A DNA stretch of 55,533 bases, from assembly GCA_025937785.1 (NCBI GenBank), contig JAICQQ010000034.1, positions 1 through 55,533 of the forward strand, in the 5' to 3' direction. Under the pieces are notes generated by a model that saw nothing but the letters and a program-made list of their open reading frames with translations, was not told where the DNA came from and ran no database searches. This DNA comes from Polyangiaceae bacterium. GTDB lineage: Bacteria; Myxococcota_A; Polyangia; Polyangiales; Polyangiaceae. Positions within the stretch are counted from its first letter, which is position 1. Each line of letters opens with the position of its first letter. Below are positions 54,339 through 55,533 of the stretch, in pieces. Position numbers and translations under genes: made by a program.

Positions 54339-55533
54339 ATGCGGAGCTACGTGAAGATCGGGCTTGCGTTTGGGGGACTGCTGGTCCTTCCGCTGGCGTG
54401 CGGTACGGAGTTCGAGGGGTGCGAGGGCGATGAATGCGACAGCACGACGGGTGGTGGCACGGGGGGCACGATCGGAGCCGGTGGCACGGCGGCCGGTGGC
54501 AGCGGCGGGAGCGCGTCGACGGACGCGAGCAGCACGGGCCAAGGGGGCACGAGCGGGACAATGAGCAGCACGACGGGGGGCGGGGAAGGAGGCGACCCCG
54601 GAGTCGGGGGAGCCGCGGGTGCGGGGGGCAGCCCGCCGATGTGTGAAGGCGAGCTGCTACCGGGGGACGATGCGTGCGTGGTGGCCGAGGAGTACGGCGT
54701 GTTCGTGTCGCCGGGAGGGGATGACGCGACCGGGGACGGGACGCGGGAGTCGCCGTTTGGGACGCTGCAGAAGGCGGCGGACGCCGCGAGCGAGTCCGGC
54801 AAACGGCTGTATGCGTGCGCCACGGAAGGCGAGTACGGGGCCGGGCTGACCCTGGCGGAAGGGCACGACGGGCTGGAACTGTTCGGTGCGTTCGACTGCA
54901 GCGATTGGAGCTACCAGAGCGAGCTGCGAGCGAACGTGGCGCCGGAGGCTGGTGTAGCGCTGAGCGTGAGCGAGATCGAGACGAGCCTGGAGCTCGACGG
55001 GTTCACGTTCGAGAGCGCCGACGCCACGACTCCGGGGAAGTCGAGCATCGCAGCAACGATCCGCGCATCATCGGGGGTGGTGCTGCGCAGCGTGACGCTG
55101 CGAGCCGGGACAGGCGCCGACGGAGCGCCGGGCGTCACGATGAACTTCACGTATCCGGAGAAGAGTGCGTTGGATGGGGTCGACGGGACCGAGGACAACG
55201 GTGGGGTTAGCGCCAGCATCAATTGTCCCGCTGGAGACGCGACCCGCGGAGGAATTGGCGGGTTCCCGCATCCAACAGAGCCAAGCGATGGTCTTGCCGG
55301 TTCGCCCAACCACGAAGGCCCCGGCGGCGAAGGGGGCATCGTCGGTGCGGACTGCACGACGGGTATCGGTAAGACTGGCACCGACGGCCCCGCCGGCACC
55401 GAAGGCCCTGGCGCGACCGTGGTCGGCGCGCTCGACAACGGAAACTGGACGCCTGCTGGGGGCAGCGACGGAGGCCACGGGCTCCCCGGGCAGGGGGGCG
55501 GCGGTGGCGCTGGAGCCACCAACGGCGGAGGAG
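54339..55533 (+). CDS. Beta-helix-type lipoprotein, truncated by the window edge
   Basis: 398 residues present; the frame stays open to the last base, so the C-terminus is missing. The signal peptide ends L-P-L-A-C with Cys21, then an acidic Cys pair and ~75 residues of Gly/Thr/Ser spacer. From residue ~125 the protein shows G-V-F-V-S-P-G-G-D-D-A-T-G-D-G-T-R-E-S-P-F-G-T-L-Q-K-A, the opening motif of DUF1565-like right-handed beta-helix proteins, and later strands such as L-E-L-D-G-F-T-F and V-V-L-R-S-V-T-L. A Gly-rich region with collagen-like G-x-x-G spacing begins near 330. Start codon is one base after the previous stop. Probably a surface protein. Confidence 0.75.
   Translation, partial: MRSYVKIGLAFGGLLVLPLACGTEFEGCEGDECDSTTGGGTGGTIGAGGTAAGGSGGSASTDASSTGQGGTSGTMSSTTGGGEGGDPGVGGAAGAGGSPPMCEGELLPGDDACVVAEEYGVFVSPGGDDATGDGTRESPFGTLQKAADAASESGKRLYACATEGEYGAGLTLAEGHDGLELFGAFDCSDWSYQSELRANVAPEAGVALSVSEIETSLELDGFTFESADATTPGKSSIAATIRASSGVVLRSVTLRAGTGADGAPGVTMNFTYPEKSALDGVDGTEDNGGVSASINCPAGDATRGGIGGFPHPTEPSDGLAGSPNHEGPGGEGGIVGADCTTGIGKTGTDGPAGTEGPGATVVGALDNGNWTPAGGSDGGHGLPGQGGGGGAGATNGGG

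Overview
The window is high-GC DNA from a delta-proteobacterial lineage and looks like a myxobacterium of the Polyangiales type. The evidence is: many secreted lipoproteins in which the lipidation cysteine is followed by a Gly/Ser/Thr/Ala-rich spacer; long cysteine-repeat proteins; two Hanks-type Ser/Thr kinases in tandem; a PEGA/TPR protein; an AgmX/PglI-type domain; and an N-terminal domain typical of secreted proteins in these bacteria. This placement is inference from gene content, since there is no rRNA or other phylogenetic marker. I saw no tRNA, rRNA, CRISPR array, insertion sequence or prophage.

Layout. 1-6 kb (+ strand): the 3' end of an aldo/keto reductase, an HTTM membrane protein, a Gly-rich lipoprotein, a membrane-anchored TPR protein, a GGSSA-repeat lipoprotein and a secreted surface protein. 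A hairpin terminator then separates a convergent pair (an Lnt-like acyltransferase and an FKBP-like lipoprotein, 6.1-9.1 kb, minus). 9.2-19.2 kb is an envelope region: a Stig1-like Cys-repeat lipoprotein with an apparent frameshift, a vWA-like lipoprotein, an AgmX/PglI-type lipoprotein, a coiled-coil protein and two adjacent Cys-repeat lipoproteins that share a CHKIFG motif.

19.6-31.2 kb (minus) is a nitrate assimilation island, in transcription order: an outer-membrane porin-like protein, a GAF/AAA+/Fis sigma-54 activator, uroporphyrinogen-III synthase (HemD), NirB, NirD, a fused DmsB-DmsC-type iron-sulfur/membrane-anchor protein and a NasA-type molybdenum nitrate reductase. The last four overlap by 1, 4 and 4 nt. 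Two close matches to the sigma-54 -24/-12 promoter lie upstream of the porin and of hemD. The simplest model is that the activator switches on nitrate entry (porin), siroheme supply (HemD), nitrate reduction by NasA fed from quinol through the fused anchor, and nitrite-to-ammonium reduction by NirBD.

31.7-39.3 kb (mostly +): a second vWA-like lipoprotein paralogous to the one at 11.3 kb, a CxxCH lipoprotein (minus), a GH130 phosphorylase behind a perfect LacI-type operator, a small secreted protein, and a Gly-rich lipoprotein with a 90-bp duplicated repeat and a CxxCH motif. 39.3-44.1 kb (minus): ABC1/UbiB-like kinase, VOC-fold protein, a second HTTM protein and a GH57 glycosidase. Then come a methyltransferase (+) and an HNH-domain protein (minus). 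47.6 kb to the right edge (+): two Ser/Thr kinases overlapping by 4 nt, a single-pass membrane protein, a TPR/PEGA protein whose start codon abuts a 4 x 15-bp tandem repeat, a small lipoprotein, and a beta-helix-type lipoprotein that runs off the window.
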